Origin: an uncultured Akkermansia sp.
GTDB taxonomy: Bacteria > Verrucomicrobiota > Verrucomicrobiia > Verrucomicrobiales > Akkermansiaceae
DNA: 26,866 nt
Assembly: GCA_904501955.1 (NCBI GenBank)
Contig: CAJGCY010000017.1
Coordinates: 1-26,866, forward strand
Reading direction: 5' to 3'
A program made the translations under genes and the position numbers. The notes under the pieces are model-generated. The model saw nothing but the letters and a program-made list of their open reading frames with translations, was not told the origin of the DNA and did not search any database. Numbering within the stretch: the stretch's first letter is position 1; every line of letters starts with the position of its first letter. This document shows, in pieces, positions 1 to 7,518 of this stretch.

Positions 1-20
1 AAGCATGCCGAACTTTAGCC

Positions 21-50
21 TTGCGCCTGAGGGGGAGAACATGGTAGAAT
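21..50 (+). promoter_or_regulatory. Promoter of the M42 peptidase gene, near-leaderless
   Basis: TTGCGC (21-26) and TAGAAT (45-50) are separated by 18 bp and resemble a sigma70 -35/-10 pair. The -10 ends 7 nt before the ATG at 58, so transcription should begin at or next to that start codon. The layout matches several other promoters in this window, which raises confidence. Confidence 0.55.
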
Positions 51-57
51 GGCATAT

Positions 58-1215
58 ATGAGACGACTTCTACACTGTGCTGTCATAGCAGCACTCTGCA
101 GTTACAGCCCGGCATCAACAAGTGCCCCCGCGGCACCGCAACCAGCAATAAGCACGACTATGTTCAGCAAAGATCTTTTAGCAAAATGCAGCAACGCCGC
201 CGGCGTTTCCGGCTTTGAGGATGGCATCCGCCAAGTGGTTCTCCAAGAGCTCGAAGGCTGTGGCACCATCACGCAGCACGTTTCCGGTAACATCATGTGC
301 GAGAAAAAGGGGCCGGAGGGCGCGCCGACCATTGCCCTGGTCGTCCACATGGACGAAATCGGCTTCATGGTACAAGGCGTCACGGATGATGGCTTCCTGC
401 TGCTGGTACCGCTCGGCGGGTGGTGGAACCACACCCTGCCCAGCCAGCGCGTGATTGTACAAACGCGCGATGGTCGCAGCATTCCCGGTCAAATCGGCAC
501 CAAGCCCCCGCACTTGCTGCCGGAGGCTCAACGCAAGCAGGTTATGCCGGATGACGCGCTGTTTGTGGACATCGGCGCTTCCTCCAAGGCGGAGGTGGAG
601 GCACTGGGCATTCGCCTCGGCTGCTGTGTAGTGCCGGACGTTCAGGTGCAAGAGCTCGCCATTGAGCACCGCTGGATGGGAAAGGCCTTCGACAACCGCG
701 CCGGCATTTACTGCCTTATCAGCGTCATGCAGGCCATTAAAGACATGGAGCTTCCCTGCACCGTACGAGCCATTGCCACCGTGCAAGAGGAGGTAGGCAC
801 CCGCGGCGCCCGCGCCCTGCCCGCAGAGTGGGTACCGGACCTCGCCATCATCTTGGAGGGACCGCCCGCGGACGACACCTTCGGCCAGAGTGGCGTTTGC
901 CGCCAGGGCAAGCTCGGTAACGGCGTGCAAATTCGCCTGTACGACCCAACCAACATCACGCCCCCTGCCTTGGCGGATTTCGTGCTGGATGTCGCAGCCA
1001 AGAACGGCATCACCCACCAGCCGACCGTGCGCCGCACAGGTGGCACGGATGCCGCAGCATCATACCCGAACTGGCAGGGCACGCCGGCCATCGTCTTCGG
1101 TGTACCCACGCGCTACATCCACTCCCACAACGGCATTCTGGATGACCGCGATTTGGACTCCTGCGTTGAGCTGACAATCGCCACATTGCGTAGCATTCTC
1201 AGCTACACCAAGTAA
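58..1215 (+). CDS. M42 family metallo-aminopeptidase, secreted
   Basis: This is a di-zinc aminopeptidase of the M42 (glutamyl aminopeptidase/'endoglucanase') family, expected to remove N-terminal residues from peptides. Visible family motifs are VHMDEIGF (first zinc His and Asp), AFDNRAG (bridging Asp), VQEEVGTRGA (catalytic Glu pair), GGTDAA and the late RYIHSHNG with the last zinc His. The start ATG at 58 is preferred over 49 because a -10-like TAGAAT ends 7 nt before it. It gives 385 residues, beginning with Arg-Arg, a hydrophobic core and an Ala/Ser-rich stretch that looks like a signal peptide. Most M42 enzymes are cytosolic, so export is unusual; alternatively, translation could begin at the internal Met of MFSKDLLAKC and yield a normal cytosolic enzyme. 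The gene is monocistronic and converges on hisD. Confidence 0.9.
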   Translation: MRRLLHCAVIAALCSYSPASTSAPAAPQPAISTTMFSKDLLAKCSNAAGVSGFEDGIRQVVLQELEGCGTITQHVSGNIMCEKKGPEGAPTIALVVHMDEIGFMVQGVTDDGFLLLVPLGGWWNHTLPSQRVIVQTRDGRSIPGQIGTKPPHLLPEAQRKQVMPDDALFVDIGASSKAEVEALGIRLGCCVVPDVQVQELAIEHRWMGKAFDNRAGIYCLISVMQAIKDMELPCTVRAIATVQEEVGTRGARALPAEWVPDLAIILEGPPADDTFGQSGVCRQGKLGNGVQIRLYDPTNITPPALADFVLDVAAKNGITHQPTVRRTGGTDAAASYPNWQGTPAIVFGVPTRYIHSHNGILDDRDLDSCVELTIATLRSILSYTK

Positions 1216-1232
1216 GGCTTCACCCATCACAC

Positions 1233-1274
1233 AAAACACCCCACCGCATTCCGCAGAATCGGTGGGGTGTTTTT
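1233..1274. terminator. Bidirectional terminator between the M42 peptidase and hisD genes
   Basis: AAAACACCCCACCG (1233-1246) pairs perfectly with CGGTGGGGTGTTTT (1260-1273) around a 13-nt loop. The outer A and T runs give a U-tract in either direction, so one hairpin can end both convergent genes. Confidence 0.85.
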
Positions 1275-1298
1275 GTATAAACGAACACCGGCTCGGGC

Positions 1299-2594
1299 TT
1301 AATCCAGCGTGCGCAGCTCCAGCGAGCGACCGTGTGCATCCAAGCCCTCCACACGGGCAAAGGTCTGCACAAAGGGCAGAGAAGCGCGCGCAGCCTCCGG
1401 GCTCATGCGCACAATAGACGTGCGGCGCTGGAACTGGTCCGCACGAATACCGGAAAAAGATTTCCCTGAACCGCCGGTGGGCAAGGTATGGCTCGGGCCC
1501 GCCAAGAAATCACCGCAAGCCACGGTGGAATAGGTGCCGGCATAAATGGCGCCGGCCGTACGAATGCGAGCCAGCACGGATTCCTCGCGAGCAGGCTCAA
1601 CCACCAGCACCAAGTGCTCCGGCGCAAAGGCATTCACAATATCCGCTCCCTTCTCTACAGTAGAAACCAGGAAGCAATCCGTATTATCCTCCAGCACCTG
1701 TTGCAGGTAGGCTGCGCGAGACAAGGTGGCAGCCTGCAGGGCAATCTGCTCTTGCACGGCGCGCAGCAAGCCCTCATCCGTGGTCACGAAAGCAATGGCG
1801 CTATCCCCACCGTGTTCCGCCTGCGCTAGCAAATCCGCTGCCACATAGGCGGGGTTGGCCGTATGGTCTGCCAGCACCATCACCTCACTCGGACCGGGCA
1901 ACAAATCTATAGCCACAGCCCCCACCAACTGGCGCTTAGCCTCCACCACAAAGCGGTTACCGGGGCCGAAAATCTTTTGCACGGGCTCTATGCTCTCCGT
2001 GCCCAACGCCATGGCAGCCACGCCCTGAGCACCGCCTACTCGGTAAATCTCCGTTGCGCCAACAGCCTGCAAAGCCACCAGTACGGCGGGATTCACCTTA
2101 CCATCCGGCCCGCACGGGGTCATCGCCACAATCTCCGGCACCCCCACGGCCTTGGCAAAGCCACCGGTCATCAGAGCCGTGGATACCAACGGAGCCTTGC
2201 CCCCCGGCACATAAATACCTACGCGGTCATACGGCACAAAGCGCTCACCGACCTCACAGCCCTGGGCATTCACGCCGCTCCAGTCCTTGCGCATGCTTTG
2301 GTGGGAGAAGTAGGTGATATTCTCCAAAGAGGCAGCAATGGCAGCCTTCACCTCATCACCGACCACGGCCTGAGCCTCCAGCAGCTCAGCCTCCGTCACG
2401 CGAAGTTGTTCCGGCGACAGCTGCACGTGGTCAAACTTGGCGGCAAAATCACACAGCGCGGCGTCACCGCGTGCCTGCACGGCATCAATAATCTGCGCCA
2501 CGGCCTCGCGCACCTCAGTTCCGGGAATCGCGCGACGATTCATCTTTTGCACAGCAGCGGCAAACTCAGCATCACTCTCACGGAAAATATTCAT
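1299..2594 (-). CDS. hisD: Histidinol dehydrogenase
   Basis: HisD catalyses the last two oxidations of histidine biosynthesis (L-histidinol to L-histidine, NAD+ and zinc dependent) in the cytosol. The protein is 431 residues from the ATG at 2594, the usual family length. The catalytic Glu-His pair is in FAPEHLVLV (E326/H327, the same numbers as in E. coli HisD). Zinc-site motifs are present in LAQAEHGGDSA (His near 261), ACGDFLAGPSHTLPTGG and the C-terminal GLDAHGRSLEL. The ATG at 2594 is chosen over an upstream in-frame codon at 2612 because the -10 hexamer lies between them. No other his genes are adjacent, so histidine genes are apparently scattered here. It ends at the terminator shared with the M42 gene. 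Confidence 0.97.
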   Translation of the reverse strand: MNIFRESDAEFAAAVQKMNRRAIPGTEVREAVAQIIDAVQARGDAALCDFAAKFDHVQLSPEQLRVTEAELLEAQAVVGDEVKAAIAASLENITYFSHQSMRKDWSGVNAQGCEVGERFVPYDRVGIYVPGGKAPLVSTALMTGGFAKAVGVPEIVAMTPCGPDGKVNPAVLVALQAVGATEIYRVGGAQGVAAMALGTESIEPVQKIFGPGNRFVVEAKRQLVGAVAIDLLPGPSEVMVLADHTANPAYVAADLLAQAEHGGDSAIAFVTTDEGLLRAVQEQIALQAATLSRAAYLQQVLEDNTDCFLVSTVEKGADIVNAFAPEHLVLVVEPAREESVLARIRTAGAIYAGTYSTVACGDFLAGPSHTLPTGGSGKSFSGIRADQFQRRTSIVRMSPEAARASLPFVQTFARVEGLDAHGRSLELRTLD

Positions 2595-2602
2595 CGCAAG
2601 GC

Positions 2603-2631
2603 ATTGTAGCAAACTGACGCCATGCTGTCAA
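2603..2631 (-). promoter_or_regulatory. hisD promoter, near-leaderless
   Basis: On the minus strand TTGACA (2631-2626), a 17-bp spacer and TACAAT (2608-2603) form a near-consensus sigma70 promoter. Only 8 nt separate the -10 from the ATG at 2594, which predicts an mRNA with a leader of zero to two nt. Confidence 0.75.
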
Positions 2632-2713
2632 ACACACGCTGCGTCACGGCGCAGGGAGAATCGATTTTAAGCATCAGGTATCGTTATAGCGGGGCTTCTG
2701 ATTAGTCTCTACA

Positions 2714-2873
2714 GCGCGATAAATCGGAAGTCGGCGGAGGGTAAAAAATTATCGGAGCATGGGACTTTAGTCCCATAAATACACGTGAGCCCAATCCATA
2801 GAGGGACTAAAGTCCCTCGCTCCGAGTGAATCAATGTTGTTCATTTCCCCCTTCAACTTCCGATTTATCGCAC
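2714..2873. repeat. 160-bp structured palindromic repeat, copy 1
   Basis: Outer inverted repeats GCGATAAATCGGAAGT (2716-2731) and ACTTCCGATTTATCGC (2856-2871) enclose a second stem (CGGAGC with GCTCCG) and two hairpins, TGGGACT-TT-AGTCCCA and GAGGGACT-AA-AGTCCCTC. Copy 2 at 10217-10375 has the same architecture with substitutions mainly in loops and linkers. It lies between the divergent hisD and ABC-F promoters. No ORF or transposase is inside, so it resembles a non-autonomous MITE-like or REP-like element; transcription of it is not shown. Confidence 0.85.
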
Positions 2874-2952
2874 ACAGATGACTTTATTAAAAGTTTCCTT
2901 ATCCCAAAAGCGGGAAAAAAGCCGACATCTCCGTAATCCGGTGCGAATAAGG

Positions 2953-2980
2953 TTGCAAAATGCCAAAAAGGGTGTATACT
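2953..2980 (+). promoter_or_regulatory. ABC-F gene promoter, near-leaderless
   Basis: TTGCAA (2953-2958), a 16-bp spacer and TATACT (2975-2980) precede the ATG at 2989 by 8 nt. This excludes the longer in-frame start at 2878, whose first codons overlap this promoter and the flank of the repeat. Confidence 0.7.
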
Positions 2981-2988
2981 GTTCGCGC

Positions 2989-4593
2989 ATGCTGACCATC
3001 AAGAAACTGACAAAAGCACACGCGGGGCGCACCCTGTTCTATGAGACGGAACTCATCGTAAACTGGGGTGAGCGCATAGCTCTGGTAGGCCCGAACGGTG
3101 CGGGCAAGTCCACACTTTTCCGCATGATACTCGGTGAGGACACCCCGGACGAGGGTCAAATCGTGATGGATGAATACGGCATCGTAGGCTACCTGCCGCA
3201 GGAGGCAGGCGACCCCAGCGACCGCACGGTGCTGGAGATAGCCATGAGCATCACCCCGGAGATGGGGCAAGCCATCCGCACCATTCAACTGTGCGATGCC
3301 AAGGGCGACAACAGCAGTGATGACTACGCCCACGCCATGGACATCTTCATCGCCAACAACGGCTACCAGCTGGAACCCAAGGCCAAGCGCATTCTGAAAG
3401 GCCTGGCATTCAAGGATGAGGATTTTCACCGTCCGGCGCGCGAAATGAGCGGTGGCTGGGTGATGCGTGCGCACTTGGCGCAGCTGCTGGTGGCAGAGCC
3501 GGACTTGCTGATGCTGGATGAGCCCACCAACCACCTGGACCTGATGAGCTTGCTGTGGCTGCGCCGCTACCTGATGAATTATCCGGGGGCGATTTTCATG
3601 ATTTCGCACGACCGAGACTTCATGGATGAGCTGGTAGAGACCGTGTACGACATTGAGAACCAAGAGTTGGTGCGCTACACGGGCAATTACTCCAAATTTT
3701 TGGAGTTGAAAGAGCAACGCTACGAGATTCTGCTTGCCGCATGGCGCAACCAACAGAGAGAAATCGCCCACATGGAGTTCTTCATCGAGCGTTTCCGCTC
3801 CGTAGCCTCCAAGGCTGCTCAGGTGCAGAGCCGCATCAAGCAGCTGGAGAAAATTCGCCGCATCGAGAAGCCCAAACAAGCTCGCCGTGTGTTCAAGTTC
3901 ATCTTCCCTCAGCCTCCGCGAGCCATGCAGCGCGTGCTTGAGCTGGAAAAAGTGGGACAAAGCTACGGTGAGAAGCGTATTTACAAGAACTTGGACCTGC
4001 TCATCGAGCGCGGTGACCGCATCGTACTGGTAGGGCCGAACGGTGCAGGCAAATCCACCCTGCTCAAGATTTTAGCCGGCGTTGTACCGATTGATGAAGG
4101 CAAGCGCACGCTCGGCACCACCACCCGCATCGGCTACTTCTCCCAGATGCGCTCGGAGAACCTGACACCGAACTTCACCGTGCTGGAAGAAATCATGAAT
4201 GCGGACCCGGAGCTGCGCGAGGAAGAAGCCCGTGCCGTGCTGGGCTCCTTCATGTTCCGCAAGCTGGACTGCGAGAAGCGCGTGGAGGTGCTCAGCGGTG
4301 GTGAAAAATCACGCCTGAGCTTGGTGAAGTTCCTGGTGAACCCGCCGAACCTGCTGCTGATGGACGAGCCGACCACGCACTTGGACATCATGAGCGTAGA
4401 GGCGCTCTCCCAAGCGCTGAAGCGCTATGAAGGCACCTTGGTATTCATCTCGCACGATGTGCATTTCATCCGCGCCTTGGCTGAGAAGACGCTGCACATT
4501 TCACACGGCACCGTCACCCCCTACGCCGGTGGGTACGACTACTATTTGGAGAAATCCGGGCTGATGGACAACCCGGACGCCATGAATATGTAA
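2989..4593 (+). CDS. ABC-F family ATP-binding protein
   Basis: A soluble protein with two fused ABC ATPase domains and no membrane segments. ABC-F proteins act on ribosomes in translation control, rescue or antibiotic resistance. With the 2989 start it has 534 residues. Domain 1 shows Walker A GPNGAGKST (near residue 34), signature MSGGW and Walker B LLMLDEPTNHLDL. Domain 2 shows Walker A GPNGAGKST (near residue 349), signature LSGGEKSRLSL and Walker B LLLMDEPTTHLDI. The charged linker between them (KQLEKIRRIEKPKQARR) is typical of the P-site tRNA-interaction motif. Product-level assignment to EttA, Uup or YheS cannot be made by eye. It is monocistronic, with its own promoter and terminator. 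Confidence 0.93.
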   Translation: MLTIKKLTKAHAGRTLFYETELIVNWGERIALVGPNGAGKSTLFRMILGEDTPDEGQIVMDEYGIVGYLPQEAGDPSDRTVLEIAMSITPEMGQAIRTIQLCDAKGDNSSDDYAHAMDIFIANNGYQLEPKAKRILKGLAFKDEDFHRPAREMSGGWVMRAHLAQLLVAEPDLLMLDEPTNHLDLMSLLWLRRYLMNYPGAIFMISHDRDFMDELVETVYDIENQELVRYTGNYSKFLELKEQRYEILLAAWRNQQREIAHMEFFIERFRSVASKAAQVQSRIKQLEKIRRIEKPKQARRVFKFIFPQPPRAMQRVLELEKVGQSYGEKRIYKNLDLLIERGDRIVLVGPNGAGKSTLLKILAGVVPIDEGKRTLGTTTRIGYFSQMRSENLTPNFTVLEEIMNADPELREEEARAVLGSFMFRKLDCEKRVEVLSGGEKSRLSLVKFLVNPPNLLLMDEPTTHLDIMSVEALSQALKRYEGTLVFISHDVHFIRALAEKTLHISHGTVTPYAGGYDYYLEKSGLMDNPDAMNM

Positions 4594-4622
4594 GGCTGCC
4601 ACAGCTCCACTTTTACCACACA

Positions 4623-4651
4623 CGGCGCAACTCACGTTGCGCCGTTTTTTT
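4623..4651 (+). terminator. Rho-independent terminator after the ABC-F gene
   Basis: CGGCGCAAC, loop TCAC and GTTGCGCCG form a perfect 9-bp stem followed by seven T residues. Confidence 0.92.
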
Positions 4652-4727
4652 GGCTGCATCCGGGGCGGAGGCAAGCCGCGAATTGGGGCAAATAGCCCTT
4701 TTTTACGCGTGCACGCGCAATTCCTGC

Positions 4728-4755
4728 TTGAAGTATGGGGGAAATCTGCTAAACT
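4728..4755 (+). promoter_or_regulatory. Putative promoter of the cytochrome c peroxidase gene
   Basis: TTGAAG (4728-4733), a 16-bp spacer and TAAACT (4750-4755) form a plausible sigma70 promoter. Unlike most promoters here it lies 26 nt before the ATG at 4782, giving a short leader of about 20 nt without an obvious Shine-Dalgarno sequence. Confidence 0.45.
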
Positions 4756-4781
4756 GATACAGTACATACGACGCGTTACAT

Positions 4782-6716
4782 ATGAACAAAAAAATAACTC
4801 CTTACATTTATGGCGTAAGCACCGCAGCGGTTACCATCGCAGCAGCAGGTGTCATCTCCGCCATTGTTCTGCAGCCCTCTGAGGAGCAGATTCCCATCGC
4901 TGTTGATGACAATGCAGCCAAAGAAATGGCTGAGGTCGTGCTGAATGAAAAATGCGCAGCCTGCCACGGTGTCAATCCGGATTACAGCGGATTCCTGAAC
5001 TTCTTCTCCTTCGGCAAGATTCGCCGTGATATCGAAGGCGCACAGCGCGCATTCACCATTGCACCGGATCCTGCCGTGCGCAGCGAACTGGTAGACAAAG
5101 CCAAGATGGATTACGTGCTGCGCACTCGCCGCATGCCCCCGACTGCTTACACCATCATGCACCCGGGCTCCAAGCTGACGCATGCGGACGTGGCCATCAT
5201 GCGCCAATACTATGATGCCCAGCGCATTGAAAAAGAGATTTTCGCCCCGATTGCTCCGGCTCCGGCAGCAACGGAAGAGAAGGAAAAGCTCCGCATTCTG
5301 CTGGGGCACATGCTCTTCTTTGACGGTCGCTTGTCTACCACAAACGAGGTTTCTTGCTCCAGCTGCCACGATCTGACCAAGGGTGGTACGGACAACCTCG
5401 CCAAGTCTGAAGGTGTGCCCGGAGCGGATGGCAAACCCCAGCTCGGTGGCGTGAATGCCCCCTCCGTCTACAACGCGGAGACGCACATCCGCCAATTCTG
5501 GGATGGCCGCGCAGCCAATCTGCAGGAGCAGGCAGGCGGCCCGCCCCTCAACCCGGTGGAGATGGGTTATGCCACACCCGAAGACTGGCAGAAGATTGTT
5601 GCCAAGCTGAGTGAAGAGCCCATCTACTGCAACCTGTTCCTTAAAGTTTACGGGGAGCAAGGCATTACCGCACAAACAATTACGGATGCCATTGCAGCAT
5701 TTGAAAAGACGCTCGTCACCCCCTTCTCTCCCTTTGATCTCTACCTCATCGGTGAGAAAGATGCCCTCACGGAGCAGCAAATCGCCGGTATGGAAGCCTT
5801 CCGCAACTACGGCTGTGTTACCTGCCACGCCGGCGCTAACCTGGGTGGTCAGAGCTTCGAATACATTAACACCGATGCCGACCTGCGCGACCTCGCCACG
5901 GAAGATTACACAGAAGGGGCATACGGATTGATGGACCACACCAAGAATCCGGCTCATAAGGACATGTTCCGCGTGCCTGCCCTGCGCAACGTAGCGCTGA
6001 CAGCTCCGTACTTCCACACCGGCTCCGTAGCTAAGCTGGAGGATGCCGTGCGCATCATGTTCAACACGCAAAGCAACATAACTCCCACAGACGGTATGGT
6101 GGCGGATGTAACGGCATTCCTGCAAGCACAAACCGGTCGATACAATGGTAAGCCCTTGGATCAACTCACCATGCGCGATATTGCTCCCAATACCATTAAG
6201 GCTTACAACATTTACCTTAAGGACAAGCGTGATGCGGAAGCCGCCCGACTCAAGGCCGAGGAGGAAGCTCGCGCCAAGGCTGAGGCAGAAGCCCGAGCCA
6301 AGGCTGAGGCAGAAGCCCGCGCCAAGGCTGAGGCAGAAGCTCGCGCTAAGGCTGAGGCAGAGGCTCGCGCTAAGGCTGAGGAGGAGGCTCGCATCAAGGC
6401 TGAAGAGGAGGCTCGCGCCAAGGCTGAGGAGGAAGCTCGCATCAAAGCCGAAGAAGAAGCCCGCGCTAAGGCTGAGGAGGAAGCTCGCATCAAAGCCGAG
6501 GAAGAAGCCCGCGCTAAGGCTGAGGAGGAAGCTCGCATCAAAGCCGAGGAAGAGGCTCGCATCAAAGCCGAGGAAGAGGCTCGCATCAAAGCCGAGGAAG
6601 AGGCTCGCGCTAAGGCCGAGGAAGAGGCTCGCATCAAGGCTGAGGAGGAGGCTCGCGCCAAGGCTGAGGCTCAGGCAGAAGCTTCCGCGCAGCCCGAACC
6701 CTCACCGGCAGAGTAA
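4782..6716 (+). CDS. Tri-haem cytochrome c peroxidase with octapeptide-repeat helical tail
   Basis: Likely a periplasmic di-haem-type cytochrome c peroxidase reducing hydrogen peroxide with electrons from the quinol/cytochrome pool. A single N-terminal hydrophobic segment (about residues 8-30) is a signal or anchor. Three CxxCH sites are visible: CAACH (C58) in an N-terminal haem-binding domain that also has the RRMPPTAYTIMHP stretch, then CSSCH (C192) and CVTCH (C345), the peroxidase pair. FRVPALRNVALTAPYFHTG is the usual peroxidase motif with the distal ligand region. From residue 488 to 631 the protein consists of 18 octapeptides of the form AR-A/I/L-KAE-E/A-E/Q, predicted to be one long charged helix, then a short Pro-rich end. 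That tail is not part of the normal peroxidase fold. The downstream hydrolase starts on the base after this stop codon. Confidence 0.93.
   Translation: MNKKITPYIYGVSTAAVTIAAAGVISAIVLQPSEEQIPIAVDDNAAKEMAEVVLNEKCAACHGVNPDYSGFLNFFSFGKIRRDIEGAQRAFTIAPDPAVRSELVDKAKMDYVLRTRRMPPTAYTIMHPGSKLTHADVAIMRQYYDAQRIEKEIFAPIAPAPAATEEKEKLRILLGHMLFFDGRLSTTNEVSCSSCHDLTKGGTDNLAKSEGVPGADGKPQLGGVNAPSVYNAETHIRQFWDGRAANLQEQAGGPPLNPVEMGYATPEDWQKIVAKLSEEPIYCNLFLKVYGEQGITAQTITDAIAAFEKTLVTPFSPFDLYLIGEKDALTEQQIAGMEAFRNYGCVTCHAGANLGGQSFEYINTDADLRDLATEDYTEGAYGLMDHTKNPAHKDMFRVPALRNVALTAPYFHTGSVAKLEDAVRIMFNTQSNITPTDGMVADVTAFLQAQTGRYNGKPLDQLTMRDIAPNTIKAYNIYLKDKRDAEAARLKAEEEARAKAEAEARAKAEAEARAKAEAEARAKAEAEARAKAEEEARIKAEEEARAKAEEEARIKAEEEARAKAEEEARIKAEEEARAKAEEEARIKAEEEARIKAEEEARIKAEEEARAKAEEEARIKAEEEARAKAEAQAEASAQPEPSPAE
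6243..6674 (+). repeat. 18 tandem 24-bp units encoding ARxKAExE octapeptides
   Basis: Eighteen in-frame 24-bp units encode ARAKAEAE, ARAKAEEE, ARIKAEEE and close variants without interruption. Synonymous differences (GCT/GCC, GAG/GAA, AAG/AAA) are shared by neighbouring units, which suggests expansion by local duplication. Copy number could vary between strains. The charge pattern suggests a TolA-like or single-alpha-helix spacer. Confidence 0.95.
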
Positions 6717-7487
6717 ATGCGTTTTACCGTATTGGCCAGCAGCAGCAAGGGTAACGCCACCGTCATTTCCGGTGGCAATACCCACCTGCTTGTGGATACC
6801 GGAATCAGCGCTTTGCGCATTCGCAAAGGCTTAGAAGAATGTGAGTTGGGCATTGGTCAAATCGATGCTCTGCTCTTCACCCACGAACACACAGACCACA
6901 TTTGCGGGCTCGGCCAGCTGGCAAAGCGGGCCCCGCTCCCCATTTATTGCACGCGCTACATGGGGCAAGAGCTACGCCCCGTTGCGCCCAATGCCGTCTT
7001 CACCTATCTGGAACCCGGCAGCCCCGTGCAGATAGGGGACATCAGCGTCACGCCCTTCAGCGTGAGCCACGATGCCACGGATCCCGTGGGGTACCTCTTC
7101 CAATACGGAAACAAAAAGCTGGGCTACATCACGGATACCGGCAAGATTCCCAGGGGAGTTCCTGAAATGATGCAGGGCGTGGATGCCCTGTACTTGGAGT
7201 CGAACTATGACCCCGCCATGCTGCGCAACTCCGGTCGCCCGCTGTACCTGATAGAGCGTATTGCCAGCAATTTCGGGCACCTCTCCAACGAGCAAGCCTG
7301 CGAGTTTGTGCGCAGTATTGCCCACAGCGGGCTACAGCACTTGGTGCTCGCTCACCTGAGCCAAGATTGCAACACACCGCAAGCTGCCACAGCCTGCATG
7401 CAGCAAACCCTCACGGAGCTACAGCTTAACACCACACTGCACTGCGCACCCGCCGCTCACCGCCTGCCTTGGGTGCATATCTCATAA
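6717..7487 (+). CDS. MBL-fold hydrolase, YycJ/WalJ type
   Basis: A 256-residue cytosolic metallo-beta-lactamase-fold protein. The metal motif THEHTDH, the opening LASSSKGNATVIS, LVDTGIS, YITDTGKIP, YLESNYD and VLAHLSQDCNTP match the YycJ/WalJ branch, whose members are proposed to be nucleic-acid-processing hydrolases. The substrate here cannot be told from sequence. The ATG immediately follows the TAA of the peroxidase gene, with no spacer and no Shine-Dalgarno site, so expression is probably by translational coupling. The pairing with a peroxidase has no obvious pathway logic. Confidence 0.88.
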   Translation: MRFTVLASSSKGNATVISGGNTHLLVDTGISALRIRKGLEECELGIGQIDALLFTHEHTDHICGLGQLAKRAPLPIYCTRYMGQELRPVAPNAVFTYLEPGSPVQIGDISVTPFSVSHDATDPVGYLFQYGNKKLGYITDTGKIPRGVPEMMQGVDALYLESNYDPAMLRNSGRPLYLIERIASNFGHLSNEQACEFVRSIAHSGLQHLVLAHLSQDCNTPQAATACMQQTLTELQLNTTLHCAPAAHRLPWVHIS

Positions 7488-7518
7488 CTTACAAGAACCC
7501 TTAAACTCCTAACCATTT

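Noticed and set aside
2714..2873. CRISPR or riboswitch interpretation of the palindromic repeat
   Set aside because: There is no array of direct repeats with spacers. The two copies do not sit in a consistent leader position upstream of genes, so a dispersed structured repeat fits better.
2878..2988. 37-residue N-terminal extension of the ABC-F protein
   Set aside because: It contains the -35/-10 promoter and has no ABC-F similarity; the start at 2989 is favoured.
2899..3960. 353-residue minus-strand frame opposite the ABC-F gene
   Set aside because: The plus strand carries both Walker motifs and signatures; the antisense is compositional.
4776..6164. 462-residue minus-strand frame opposite the cytochrome c peroxidase gene
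   Set aside because: It lies over a gene with three CxxCH motifs in frame; the antisense product has no recognisable domain.
6212..6661. Antisense ARASSSALM repeat frame
   Set aside because: It is simply the reverse complement of the 24-bp tandem units; repeats keep every frame open.
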